Shown here: in pieces, positions 9,079-19,634 of the stretch
Layout: every line of letters begins with the position of its first letter
Numbering within the stretch: position 1 is the first letter of the stretch
NCBI GenBank assembly: GCA_023313575.1
Contig: JAJTTP010000001.1
Location: 4,650,001-4,714,000, forward strand
Reading direction: 5' to 3'
Source: Eutypella sp. D-1
Lineage: Eukaryota > Ascomycota > Sordariomycetes > Xylariales > Diatrypaceae
Length of the DNA: 64,000 nucleotides
Made by a program: the position numbers and the translations under genes
The notes under the pieces: generated by a model
The model's database searches: none
What the model was told of the DNA's origin: nothing
What the model saw: only the letters and a program-made list of their open reading frames with translations

Positions 9079-12000
9079 GGTTGCCGGCTTGTGTAAAGGA
9101 CGGACTCTCTCTCAAAGGAGATAGAGAAGAGAGGAGAGAGGACCTCGGGAGAGAGGAGATGAAGTATATTATATGTCGTCCAGGTATTATTCAGCACTAC
9201 TCTTATGATGATGCTCTTCTCGGGTCGCAGAGATGCGAATTCGGCTTCCTTCTGCCCCGAGCGAATGCAACGTCGTGTAGGTGTAGGAGGGAGCTCGGGG
9301 AAGCCGCAAACATATTCGAAGACGAATAGGAAAGGAGAGTTTGCTGGCGCGAGTCTCACATGGAGTCGGAGTTGTTTTTTTTTTTCTTCTTTTTTCTTTT
9401 GAGTTGGTCGTCGATATGGAGCTCGGGTGGGCGGTGGTGGCGGCGGCGCTGGTGGTAGTAGTAGTAAGTAGGTAGGTAGTAATAGCAGTAGTGTTAGTAG
9501 TAGGAGTAATGTTGATGGTGATGGTGGTACCTTAATAGTAATCAATGGTAATGGCAATGGGTGATTGATAATGGTGGGGTCTGGGGTTCGGGCGTATTCT
9601 GTTCTGTCCAGATACCTAGGTGCCTTTAATCAGGGCCCCGGGGGGTTTGCGACGACAACCTTGGAACCCAATTTCAGAATACCTAAGTGCCTAAGTACCT
9701 AGGTGGTAGTAGGGAAAGGATTTATGGAAACATGAATGTAAGGACATCGAACATGACTGATATGGACCTGCCTCTTCTTGTTCATGCCATTTAAAGTTCG
9801 AGGTTAAAGGTAACAGCATCCATGATATGCGGCTGACAGGTGAAAATGCACGACCCGCACAGGCCTACCTACTACATGTAGGTAGGTACTAATAAAGATG
9901 CTGGTACCAGAGTACGGAGTACTTCGTAGTTATTATCACTTTACCTTATCTCCTTATCGCCTAGGATCTCTCCAGGAGGGCCCAGATATGGCATAGCTGC
10001 AACAAGTGGAACCCTCTTAAAGTGCCACTTTGTGGTTCTTCGGAGCACGGATTTTCTACTGTGATCAACTTCAACTCTACAACCCCAGACTTCTGAGAAA
10101 CTAAACTTGTTCACCGCGGCATATATCTAATATATTATATTCGCATATCCATCACGTCCCATGTCGGCCTGGTGAGTATGATACGTACGGAGTCGCGCAG
10201 CCTCTCTCAAGGGAATAGTCTCCCATCGGCTGATATGTGACCCCTTTTACCATTCCGCACGTCCAATATGAGATAGAGCCTGTCTTTGTGGTCTTCTCGT
10301 TGTCGAAACGGCAACACTGATATTTCCTTGTTTCCATCAAAGGACCTCTGAGACGACTCAGACATGTCTCTTTCTGAGATGACCATATCGTTGGAAGGGC
10401 TAGTGAGAGCCGAAAGACCTGCAGTTTAGGCCTCGGTTGATGATGTCTGTCGTTTGGTTCGCATCTTACCTTTCTTGAACTATACATCTAGGATGGATTT
10501 TTTGGTCTCTTCTATTATTTGTTCCTCAGCTGTCGGTCTTCATGTTGTCTGGGTTAGCATCATAGTGATTCATAAGGCGAGGCCCTTTCATGGGCCATAG
10601 TACAGCAAGTAATGCTGTCACACTCGTCGAATAAAGTTTCGTTTGGAAATGGCCTCCTATGGTCTATCTATATGTGGTATTAGGTATCACCATGCGAAAT
10701 AATGCGATATGACATGGTGACGATGCTCCGTGAAGACAGACATGTAGGCTGCCTGTCTTGTCTGGCTTCTACTGAACCATCATGTTTCTCCGTTTCTTTC
10801 CCCCCTCACACCTTCTCCAGCCCTCTGAGTTTTGATATACATATGCCGGGCCGAAATTTAGCCGAGCCTGCTGCTGCCCAGCCCGTGGTGGCCGCCGTGC
10901 CGTGGTCGGGTGTGTTCAGGTGGTGTGGGTGTGTGTTGTATGGTACCTCGCAACCTTCGTAAATTAAGCATCAGCAACACATGAACATCCATAGATCCAG
11001 GCAACTTTCAACTCCCATCCCGTCGCCGCCTCACCTTTGCACCATTTCAGCCCAATTGATACGAAGCGCAATGGGCACCAAACATCACTTAAACCGTATA
11101 TAGTATGCGACACTAGCGGATTACGGACCTTATTCGAGCTACTATTCATGAAGCCCCGGATCGGTCATTTGAAAGCGTGGCGTGGGAGGGACTTCCTTGT
11201 GGTAATCCTCAAGGCGAAAAGCAATCCCACGATAGTTTTTTAAAGTTAAGGTTGGAAGAATTAGAAGGGAGCCCGCATTACTTGATATCGACCTAATGCC
11301 GACTTGATGCCAATTTGATGCCAACTTAGGCGCCATTCACTAAGGAAGCTCTTCACCTGCCAGCCTCAGAACTATCCTCAGGTATGTAATTTCACCCCGA
11401 GAGGTTTCCAAAGCTTCTCAATCGCGATTACATCCATACCACACCACCTCTTCCAATATGTATGTGCGCACCCGTGGACCTGTGTATGCTATTTGATATT
11501 CAAACCTAAGTTTCCGGCTTCCCAGAATTTCCCGGCCAGCTTCCCGTCTACCTTCTTACCAGCTTACCTACCGACGTACCTACCTACCTACCTACCTGCC
11601 TGCCTGCCTACCTGCCTGTCCACTACTCCAGGTAGGAAGGTTCGAAAGTTTCTGGGTAGATTGATAGTAACCACGTGCATTAGCGCGTCTCTCACTCTGA
11701 ACCTCACCTGAACTGCTGGACATGTCCACTGGAAAGGCTCGCTCACTATATGAATACTGCATAGGCACCTGAGCTACATCCATACATCCTATAGCTTTCG
11801 CGCATCCTCTCTTTTACTGCAGGGCTTAGTTAAGACACACCTGATCAAGAACCTTAATAGAGTGGAAAGCGAATTTCGACCTTCAACTGCGACCGTCGCT
11901 GGCTGAGACCCAGTTCTATTTATTTTTGAATCGTTCATTTTGGGGGCGGTTTCGCAGTACCTCAAACTACCAGATCTCGAATTATCCATCCATGGATATT

Positions 12001-12279
12001 CATCGCCGTTATCAGTCCATTCACCATTAATCCATACAGAGAGCTACTTCTAACCCAGCTCCTCCTACATCGTATATTACCTCTTGTAAATATTACCTAC
12101 CCTTGATATTTGATAACCGAAATGCAATTCACATCTTGGTTACTACCAGGTGATTTGCTAAACTATAGGTAGTTGCTAACTAGGGCCTTCCAGAATACTT
12201 ACTGCATTAATTTACCTAGCTAAGGTCTCTCAACTAAGCCTGCATTTTATCCCCGTTAGAATCTGCAGAAGTTGTCGGA
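9079..12279. other. Intergenic between divergent PPG1 and the zinc-knuckle gene
   Basis: No gene supported in 3.2 kb. Contents: a degenerate GTA/GGT repeat at about 9430-9550; TACCTA/TAGGTA words clustered at 9610-9710 and 9866-9890; a TACGGAGTACTTCGTA element near 9913; three imperfect 11-bp direct repeats (GATGCCAACTT type) at 11295-11327; a TACC/TGCC repeat at 11564-11619; an ATCCATGGAT palindrome at 11988-11997. The last 100 bases form the leader of the downstream gene. Confidence 0.6.
11564..11619. repeat. TACC / TGCC tetranucleotide repeat
   Basis: Nearly perfect tandem TACC units pass into TGCC units (CTACCTACCTACCTGCC...). It is one of several TACC arrays in the window, all intergenic. 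Confidence 0.9.
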
Positions 12280-15105
12280 ATGGCGGACAGGCCTCCCGGC
12301 CGTGAATCGACGGATAATGAACGTCCTTGCTACAATTGTGGCATGACAGGCCACCTCTTCAATGCTTGCCCGGAGCCTGCGCGAAAAGTGCCTGCGTAAG
12401 TGGAAATCAACTTGCTTCGCGAGTTGCTGTCCTCTTTTCCAACACTGACTGATGCCACATTTAGCGGCTTGGAAGCGTCGAGAGCTCGTCAACAATCGCG
12501 CAACAATGCCGGAGAGGGCAATTCCTCAAATAAGCCCCATAGAGGACCTATTATCACGCGCTATCCGGTGCCGCCGGACAGTGTTGCGGGTATGAACCAG
12601 TATGGTCCTCGTCACCCACATCCGTATCCACACGGACCGTCACCCCCAGGGTACCCACCCTTTGCCCCGGGCTATGAAGTTCCGGCTTACCCGCCTCCGC
12701 CAACACCATACGATCCGTACAGAGCGCCTGGGGTGCCGGCGCCACCGGGTTTACCTGGTCCGGCGCAATCATACCCTACTCCCCCGTTTGGCCAGGCACC
12801 ACCGCCATACAGTTCTTCGTATAACTATCCGGGGTTTTCCGGTCCGGCCGGTGCTCCCGGTGTCCCGGGCCCTCCTCATCACTTACCTCCCCCGGGGCCG
12901 CCAGGGCCACCACCGCCACCCGTCCATCAATATCCAGGACCTCATCAGCAGTTTTCTCCACCCCCAACCTTTCAACAACCTACACCACCGTCTTACGGCT
13001 ACCCCCCACCAATTTCTGGATACAGTGAACATTATTACCAGTCGTCTCAAACAGCTCCTCCCCCACACCCCAATCATTCCCCGCCAGGCGAGGGCCCCGT
13101 AAATCATCACTATGGTGGTGGAGACGGACAGCATCAATATGGGTATGATTACTATGCCCGCCCACAGGACAGCCGTGCCGCAGACCAGCCCTGGAACCAA
13201 CATCTCCCCGTCAATGTCCCCTATGGCTCGAATGGGCATCAGTCTAAGGCGCACCGATACCGCGACGATAGGTTGAATGGACAAAATGAGAGAAAAGGCC
13301 GGAGATTTAAAAATAACAGGCATGACCAGCGACCTAAGAATGAGCGGTATCATCGCCCCTACGACCGGAAGCGTGACTTTCATCGCCATCCACAGCCCGG
13401 GGATCCTCACTATGGCGACCAAGAGTCCGCTCCTGCGTCACCCCGCTCGCGGGCTTCTGCTAAAGAAGGCCACGTCAGCGAAGTCATACCCGACGACGAT
13501 CGAGCTGGTGAAGATAACCACGAGACGGCTGCCAATGCAGACGACGACGATGATGATATGGATTGGGAAGAAAAGGCGATATTCGGGGATTCGTCGCCTA
13601 AGACCAGCGAGGTTCCTCTCGCGAAACCCCTTGCAGATGAATGGGTTGACGAAGTCTATCCAAGCTTGAGCGTTGCGGTCGAAGTGGAATCCAAATATAT
13701 CACCCCAAGTAACGTCGATGACTTCTCACAGAGTGTCCGGGATACCAAAGAATGGTTCTTCATGCGGTACCACCCTGCAATGCTAGACCCTGGTGACGCC
13801 CACTCGTACATGATCACCAAGTACACAACGGCTTTAGGGTCGTGGAGGCATTCGCATCAGCATGGTGGTAAGAAAGGGCACGGCTCAAGATGGCATAAGG
13901 GCAAAAATGAGTCTGCTCGGCACTACGGAAAGCAGCATGACACCAATGGGTACATAAACAATTTGCCTGACAACGGTCTATATCACAATCGTCCTCTCGG
14001 CCAGGAACGATCGCGTGACTTCCGGGATACGACACCGCATCGCCTTGACGGCCTACCTGTGCCACTTAATACCCATAAGAGTCCGGGTAGCTATAGTCCA
14101 CACTATAGTAGCAAAACTTCTAGCGGATCACATACAACGGGACAGCAGGGCAGGAATAATACACGATTCGGGCAACAACCCCGCCATTACCGGGAGTGGG
14201 ATTACGAAAGAGATTATCGGCCTAGCCCAGATACACATCGCAAAAGGAGATGGGCGGAATCGCAGGACCAGTTTGGCAGCTCACGAACCCAGCCATCCTA
14301 TTCTGGCGCCAGCTATGGCGCACCGGGGCGCGAATATAACAACAAGCGGTCGAAGTACGTCTCTCCGGAACCTGGTGAGATTGCCGACGACTCGGATTAT
14401 CCTTACGATCGACGCAGCGATTCCCTGGCGCCTTCCCGATATGAATCTCGCAGTGGTGACCATGCCGATTTCAGGAACAGAGACAAAGGCCATTATTCCA
14501 CTCATACCCCGAGGGAGTCGCACGAAATCAAACAGGATGTGGGGAGGACCCTGGCACCTGCCATATCAGTTGATAGTTCTGCTTCCGGACCGGAATCCGG
14601 TGAAGTGGTCGACAGTGATTCGTATTCGCCCCGAGATGATTCCCAATCTCCTGGAAGAACTCTAGGCTTTGGGACAAACCACACTGCCCAGAAATCCCCA
14701 CAGACCGAGAAATCGTCGGACAAACTCTCGGTGAATACGGGCAGTCGAGATGGCTATGATCGGAATGCACCTAATAGTAAACCATCCAGTAGACGGAGTT
14801 CGAGGAGCAACTCAGTTGGAAGCCAGCCAAATAGCGGGCGGAACAGCCGCCGCTCTTCTTCTGGTGACCTTGAACCACCCGACTCTCCGCTCACCCCGAC
14901 AGAGCTTGCGCTGCTTGGGATGGACAACGACTTGACTGACGAGAGTGACCCTGGACGACCGTCACCTAAGCGTAGGCCTGAAGTGACACCGCTGAGGAAT
15001 AAGAAGCGTCGCGCAAAAGTGCACGAAGCATATAGGTAAGTTCTTACTATGATCCTTCGTCTTTGAATCCAACGTGTAACTAATAAATCTAGTCGTCGCT
15101 GGTAA
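12280..15105 (+). CDS. CCHC zinc-knuckle, proline-rich and Arg/Ser-rich protein
   Basis: Three exons, 12280-12395, 12465-15035 and 15093-15105, give 899 aa. Exon 1 encodes a single CCHC zinc knuckle (C17-x2-C20-x4-H25-x4-C30, reading CYNCGMTGHLFNAC), a fold that binds single-stranded RNA or DNA. Exon 2 begins GLEASRARQQ. It then holds a Pro/Gly/Tyr-rich low-complexity region (about residues 70-250), a basic RNA-binding-like stretch (about 290-345), an acidic DDDDDDMDWEE block near 395, a more ordered part with WFFMRYHPAMLD, and a Ser/Arg/Asp-rich tail with SPEPGEIADDSD and SGEVVDSDS motifs. The last exon adds only the final codons (S-R-R-W-stop); intron 2 has a GTAAGT donor and CTAAT branch. 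Probably a nuclear RNA-associated factor, by composition only; no named orthologue recognised. Intron 1 is 69 nt, donor GTAAGT. Confidence 0.85.
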
Positions 15106-16610
15106 TGCGCTCCGCTGTTTTGCGAGTCGAAGATCCCCCGACTGCCGCATGAGTATCCCTTGGATTTCTTTATACAAATATTTACCGTACGGCTTTACCG
15201 TAGGTCCGTGTTCATGGCTACGCTTCTTCGCCGATCTTATCGGGTACCGCTTTGAAACTTCGAATTATACGTGGGCATTGGTGTTTTCCCTTCATAAAAT
15301 CATTACAACGACGCTTTGAATTGGAGGTCCGAGGTTTATAACCGCATACTTGGGATATAGTTCAGATCGGTTTTTCATATTCTTTTCGACGGTTCCGCGT
15401 ACCACTATTTTCACATGGCATCAATTTTCTTTTCTGGCTCTGTCCAGCAGCATGCCCAGTAGGAGGATGTATTTTATCGGAGGGCACTGGTGTTTAGGGG
15501 CAGGTTCATATGGGTTAAAACGGAAGGGCGTCTTCTGCCCTCGTCCGAGAGATCTTGTTTTTTCTATTCTATTCCCTTGGATTCACACTTTTCGGTCTAG
15601 CATGGCACATCGAGTCGAGATAGGGTTCTTCTTCTTTCTGGCATATGCGAGGAGTTTGGTTTGGATTGCACGAGAAGGCGCACGTACGTCCGCTTTGTCA
15701 TCTATATTTCCATACTTTATTATACCGACGATTGGGTTTGAGTGGCAAAGGGACACCGAATATCAATCAATCATCATTGTTTTCCAATACTACCTGATTG
15801 CACCTCGCTTTGCCGTAGAGATTCGAAACTAGCAATCACTACTACGCGAGCGACCGGTCGGTCGAGCAATTGCGCACGGCAACGAAAGTCCATGTTTCAT
15901 CCCCCCTGTTATTTATCTATGAAAGGTCTCATTCCGAGCGGTGTGTGTGTGTGTGTGAATTTTCCTTTGTTGATCTTCTGTGTAAGACGTTCCCACCATA
16001 CGACGCAGACCGCACCCTTTCAGTCCTCTCCACATGTCCTACAACCCCCCTCCCCCTTCCCCTTCCTCCTCCCCGAAAGAAAAGAATCGCAAGCCGTAGA
16101 CTATAGCAGAAGAAAAAAGGAATTGTTCAGCGGGAAGGAACAATAGCTTTTGTTATTAAGCCGCCCGATTGTGGCTTCGCACTCCTTCTGCGCAAAGACA
16201 CAAAGACCGCCACTCACCAGACAAACAAACGAGCATAATGGTATGGTATAGAATGGCCTTGTTCGCGTACACTCACGCCTCTCCATGGAGGGAAGTATAA
16301 CTAGGGCTCACCGGTCCTCGTAAGTTTCGTGTTTTCTGTTCCATCGGTTGTTTGTCACATCGGACCCCCCCTTCATCTATTTATACTTCTTTTACTCTGG
16401 TTGCTTTGCGAGGATCAGTAATTTTCTTTTCCCCAAAAGAGGTATAGAGATAAGAGACGTATAGACAGGTTTATAGGGACAGACGATCAGATATTTGTTC
16501 CATCCTCTTCTTCTGAAGCCGGCTTCAGACTACATATCTGTCTATCCGTCTGTCTTCTTCTCCGTTTTCGCTTTACCGAAAAAGAGTAAAAGGAGGGAAA
16601 AGTCGTCAAG
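15106..16610. other. Intergenic / 3' flank of the zinc-knuckle gene
   Basis: No gene supported. It contains T-rich sequence, a (GT)8 run at about 15942-15958, and the C/T-rich leader of the next gene at about 16500-16610. A 160-codon open frame at 15350-15832 is rich in Phe, Tyr and Ile from T-rich DNA and does not look like a protein. Confidence 0.55.
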
Positions 16611-17180
16611 ATGTGCACGGCAATCTGCTGGAACATCCTGTGCAGGAACAACAAGTGTCCGCGGCGGGCGTGCCGCGGCGTCTTGTATAAGGACCGGCAC
16701 TCGGTGCCGGGCCACGTGTGCTGGACGGCCCGGGCGCGGGGTCGTGCCGGTCTCTGTCGTACGGGCGTCGTCTGGTCCACGTACCAGCGCGTCTCGGTCG
16801 ACGAGGCCTGCGTCGCCTGCGAGCTGCTTTTCGACACCCTGCTCCCCAGTATCATCACCGTCGGTATCAGCGGTGGTGGTGGCGCTCCACTCACCGCGGA
16901 GACGTGCGACGAGGCTGCCGTCGACCCCCTTGAGGCGGTCTACGGATCCGAGGCCAGCAGCGACGACGTCGATGCCGTGCAGTGGGAGTGGGAGGGTGAA
17001 GAGGAGGATGAGAAAGAGGAGGGGCTAAATGGTGGCGGCGTCCCTGTCGGCTCCGGTGGCGCTGTTGATGGTAAACGTAAGGCTCCCCGGGCTGCCGCCG
17101 CCGTAGGTACCGTTGTTAGGGCTCCCGTGGATGAGGATACAGATGGAGATCGGGAGGACGGCGGCGTTAAGCTGACATAA
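16611..17180 (+). CDS. Hypothetical small Cys-rich protein with acidic tail
   Basis: One exon, 189 aa, starting at an ATG preceded by CGTCAAG (purine at -3). Nine cysteines fall in the first 70 residues (positions 2, 6, 11, 16, 21, 37, 49, 67, 70), including a final CVAC pair, suggesting metal binding or a redox/structural role. There is no signal peptide: the N-terminus MCTAICWNILCRNNKC is not a classical one. Residues about 120-140 are strongly acidic (WEWEGEEEDEKEE), and the rest is Gly/Ala-rich. Third codon positions are almost all G or C, as in PI31 and Rev7 nearby, which supports coding. No family was recognised. It lies in the same direction as the flanking zinc-knuckle and PI31 genes but is separated from them by over 1 kb. 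Confidence 0.65.
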   Translation: MCTAICWNILCRNNKCPRRACRGVLYKDRHSVPGHVCWTARARGRAGLCRTGVVWSTYQRVSVDEACVACELLFDTLLPSIITVGISGGGGAPLTAETCDEAAVDPLEAVYGSEASSDDVDAVQWEWEGEEEDEKEEGLNGGGVPVGSGGAVDGKRKAPRAAAAVGTVVRAPVDEDTDGDREDGGVKLT

Positions 17181-17209
17181 ACCTTACCTTACCTTACCTT
17201 ACCTTACCT
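17181..17209. repeat. CCTTA pentanucleotide repeat
   Basis: Five to six ACCTT units directly follow the stop codon of the Cys-rich gene and run into TACCTAGACTTAC and a TAGGTAGGT word. Confidence 0.9.
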
Positions 17210-18341
17210 AGACTTACTTACATAGGTAGGTGCGGCTGGAGACTTGGGCTGAATTGGGTTCCTTGGGTTCCTTGAAGCATGAATAATTCGAATCTTTTTT
17301 TTTTTTTTTGCTCCCTCCCTATATACATGAAAGTGTTCCGACAGAAACTTGAAATTGTGATCGTTTTAGACTGTGAAATCCTTTGTTGTATTCTTGTAAC
17401 GCTCCCTTACCCCCTCGGTTCGATCCACCTTGGAAGGCTAGATAAGAGAAAGGGGTATCCGTATACATATGCACTCGTATAACAAGGGTTTTTTGGATGG
17501 ACTTTCTTGGCGTTCATGTACCCGGGCTGTCAGGTTCAGTATTAGGGGCTCTGCCAAGCCTTATAGGGCTGAAGTGCATCTGCTAAAAGTAAGAACCTAG
17601 GTATGTAGATATTGTCAATTAGAGGGCATGTAAGACTAGGTATGTACTAATTGATACGAAGTAGGAATTAAGACTGTGGACTTCAGGTCTGAGTTTCTTT
17701 TCGTCCTCGGGCCTCCTTAAAGTATTTCATATACCGAGTTAAGAGGTCAACGGGTAGGTATTCATGGATGGGATACAACGCTTCCAGGTTGTTGAGGTCT
17801 AAGCTTAAGCCCTTGAGGTTACCTGTACCTAGGTTCCTAGGTAGGTATCCTTAAGCGCTCACGTAGGTACCTGGATTGACTGATAAGATAAAGCTGCCCC
17901 GCCGAGGTAAAGACATTCAGTACCTACCTACATAGGTACGCAGTACCTGACGTAACACCCCTCTTGCCTAAAAGGGGGGGCTCGGGCACTGGAAGCCTGG
18001 GGGAGCTTCTGAGGCAGATGAGAGGCAACCAAATTGATGACATACCACATACCTAGCTAGGCAGGTAGACTACGGGTGATGAATTAATTATGATACTTAT
18101 ATGCATTTAGCGAATCTCGTATGGAATGTCAACAGCTTTGAACTTGACAATTACAACTTCAACTTCAACTACAATCGCCACTCATTCATCACCGTCCATC
18201 AATCAAACCTGCACCATACAACAAGAATATATCAAATCTACCTAGACGACTAGTCCCAATCACCACTTATTCATCCCAAGCACGGCGAAGCAAGAAAACA
18301 AACACTAAAAAAAGGGGGGTTGTTAACAGTTACAAGCAACG
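17210..18341. other. Intergenic upstream of PI31
   Basis: No gene supported. TACCTAGG/TAGGTA words are dense at 17597-17660 and 17820-17960. The last 200 bases are A/C-rich (CAACTTCAACTTCAACTACAA...), consistent with a fungal 5' leader, and end directly at the PI31 ATG. Confidence 0.55.
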
Positions 18342-19634
18342 ATGACACCCTCAAACCCGCTCAGCCCGGCGGCGATCCTACGGGGGATGGCCGAGGCCCT
18401 GCCAACGCATCCCAAGGGGGACACGACGTCGGACCTGAGCAGCTCGTACGAAGCGGTGGCTCTGCTGGCACACGCCGTGATGACGTCGCTGGGGTTTCGA
18501 TTGGTAGGGTTCGATGAGGACGATGCGTCGACGAACGAGGCCCGATGCCGTGACCTGGCCCCGCGCCTGCCGCCGAGCTGGAACGCCTCCTTCGGCACCT
18601 GTTCCTTCGCCTACGCTCACGCGCAGTCCGCCATGCGCTTCGTCGTGCGCGTCGATCGTCTGGGCCCGCGCGCCGAGATCCGCGGTCTCGCCGTCGGTCA
18701 CGACCGCATCGCCCGCACCGACCTTGCCCTCCGCGACTTCGTCTCCGCTAACGCCCTACCCCTCCGTATCACCCTCGTCGGCGGCGACGGCAGCGGCAGG
18801 AGACGGAGGGAGAGTGCCCCCCGCGGCGATGAGGACCACGACAACACACGCGACCCGAACGCCACCAGCTCCGACGAGCCCGAGGAGGATCGCTCCGACC
18901 TGCCCGACAAGCTGCGCGACGTTATGATCTCCGACGCCCGCGTCGCCGACCTCGTCTCGCTCATCAAGGTGCAGATCGTCCAGCGCCTGCTACCCTCCCT
19001 GCAAAAAGAAGGATACGAGGAGGAATCGCCTGATGACCGGGCCGCCCGCGAGGACGCCGAGGACGTCGCCCGTAGGGGAGAAGGCGGCCGACAACCCCAC
19101 CCCCAGCAACCCCAGCCGAACATTGACCCCCGGCCCGCGCGCCCCTACCCCTTCGACGATCCCCTCGACCCGCAGCCCCGTAACCCCCAGCCACCCGGCG
19201 CCGACTTCCCTCCTCCGGGCTTCGAGGACCCGTACGATATCAACCGACCACCGGGCCGCGGCGGGCCCCTTGGAGTTGGCGGGCCCGGCCGTACCCCCTT
19301 CGGAAACATAGGCGCTGACGACCTGAACCCGCCGGCACTCGGACCGCGAGACCCGCTGCATCCCGGCGGTGGCGGCGGCTTGGGCGTGGGAGGGCTTCCA
19401 CGTCCCGGTGGCGGCAGGGGAATGCATCCCACGTTCGACGACCCGCTGTTTGGCGGTCCCGGCGGCGTAGGCGGCGGCGAGTTCGGCGCTGACGATGACC
19501 TTCGTATCCCTCCCGGCGCCCGTTACGATCCCATCGGTCCCGGGGGGTTGCCGCGCCTTGGTGGCCGGGGCCGCGGTGGCGGAGGTGGGTTTGGTGGGTT
19601 TGGTGGCTTCGGAGGCGGCGGTGGTATCATCTAA
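18342..19634 (+). CDS. Proteasome regulator PI31-like protein (PSMF1 family)
   Basis: Single exon, 430 aa, start context CAACGATGAC. The N-terminal half (about 10-155) matches the FP domain of PI31: an AVALLAHAVMTSLGFRLVGF helix, WNASFGTCSFAYAHAQS and RFVVRVDRLG strands. A linker follows with an acidic, charged segment (about 175-245). The C-terminal half is the Pro/Gly-rich PI31 tail, with the family's diagnostic HPTFDDPLFGG and PPGARYDPIGP motifs, ending in Gly/Phe repeats (GFGGFGGFGGGGG). PI31 binds the 20S proteasome through this tail and was described as an inhibitor in vitro and as an assembly or transport adaptor in vivo. Codons are strongly G/C-ending. It converges on Kap114 across 1.67 kb. 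Confidence 0.9.
   Translation: MTPSNPLSPAAILRGMAEALPTHPKGDTTSDLSSSYEAVALLAHAVMTSLGFRLVGFDEDDASTNEARCRDLAPRLPPSWNASFGTCSFAYAHAQSAMRFVVRVDRLGPRAEIRGLAVGHDRIARTDLALRDFVSANALPLRITLVGGDGSGRRRRESAPRGDEDHDNTRDPNATSSDEPEEDRSDLPDKLRDVMISDARVADLVSLIKVQIVQRLLPSLQKEGYEEESPDDRAAREDAEDVARRGEGGRQPHPQQPQPNIDPRPARPYPFDDPLDPQPRNPQPPGADFPPPGFEDPYDINRPPGRGGPLGVGGPGRTPFGNIGADDLNPPALGPRDPLHPGGGGGLGVGGLPRPGGGRGMHPTFDDPLFGGPGGVGGGEFGADDDLRIPPGARYDPIGPGGLPRLGGRGRGGGGGFGGFGGFGGGGGII

Noticed and set aside
8994..9557. 187-codon minus-strand frame upstream of the phosphatase
   Set aside because: Low-complexity Leu/Pro runs from GTA/GGT repeats; no conserved features.
12883..13422. 179-codon frame antisense to the zinc-knuckle gene
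   Set aside because: Shadow of the proline-rich coding strand; the sense frame has a zinc knuckle and proper splice joins.
15350..15832. 160-codon Phe/Tyr-rich plus-strand frame
   Set aside because: T-rich 3' flank; composition and lack of homology argue against coding.
17405..17430. tRNA-like GGTTCGATCC T-loop
   Set aside because: The flanking bases do not form a T stem and no acceptor or anticodon arms could be built.
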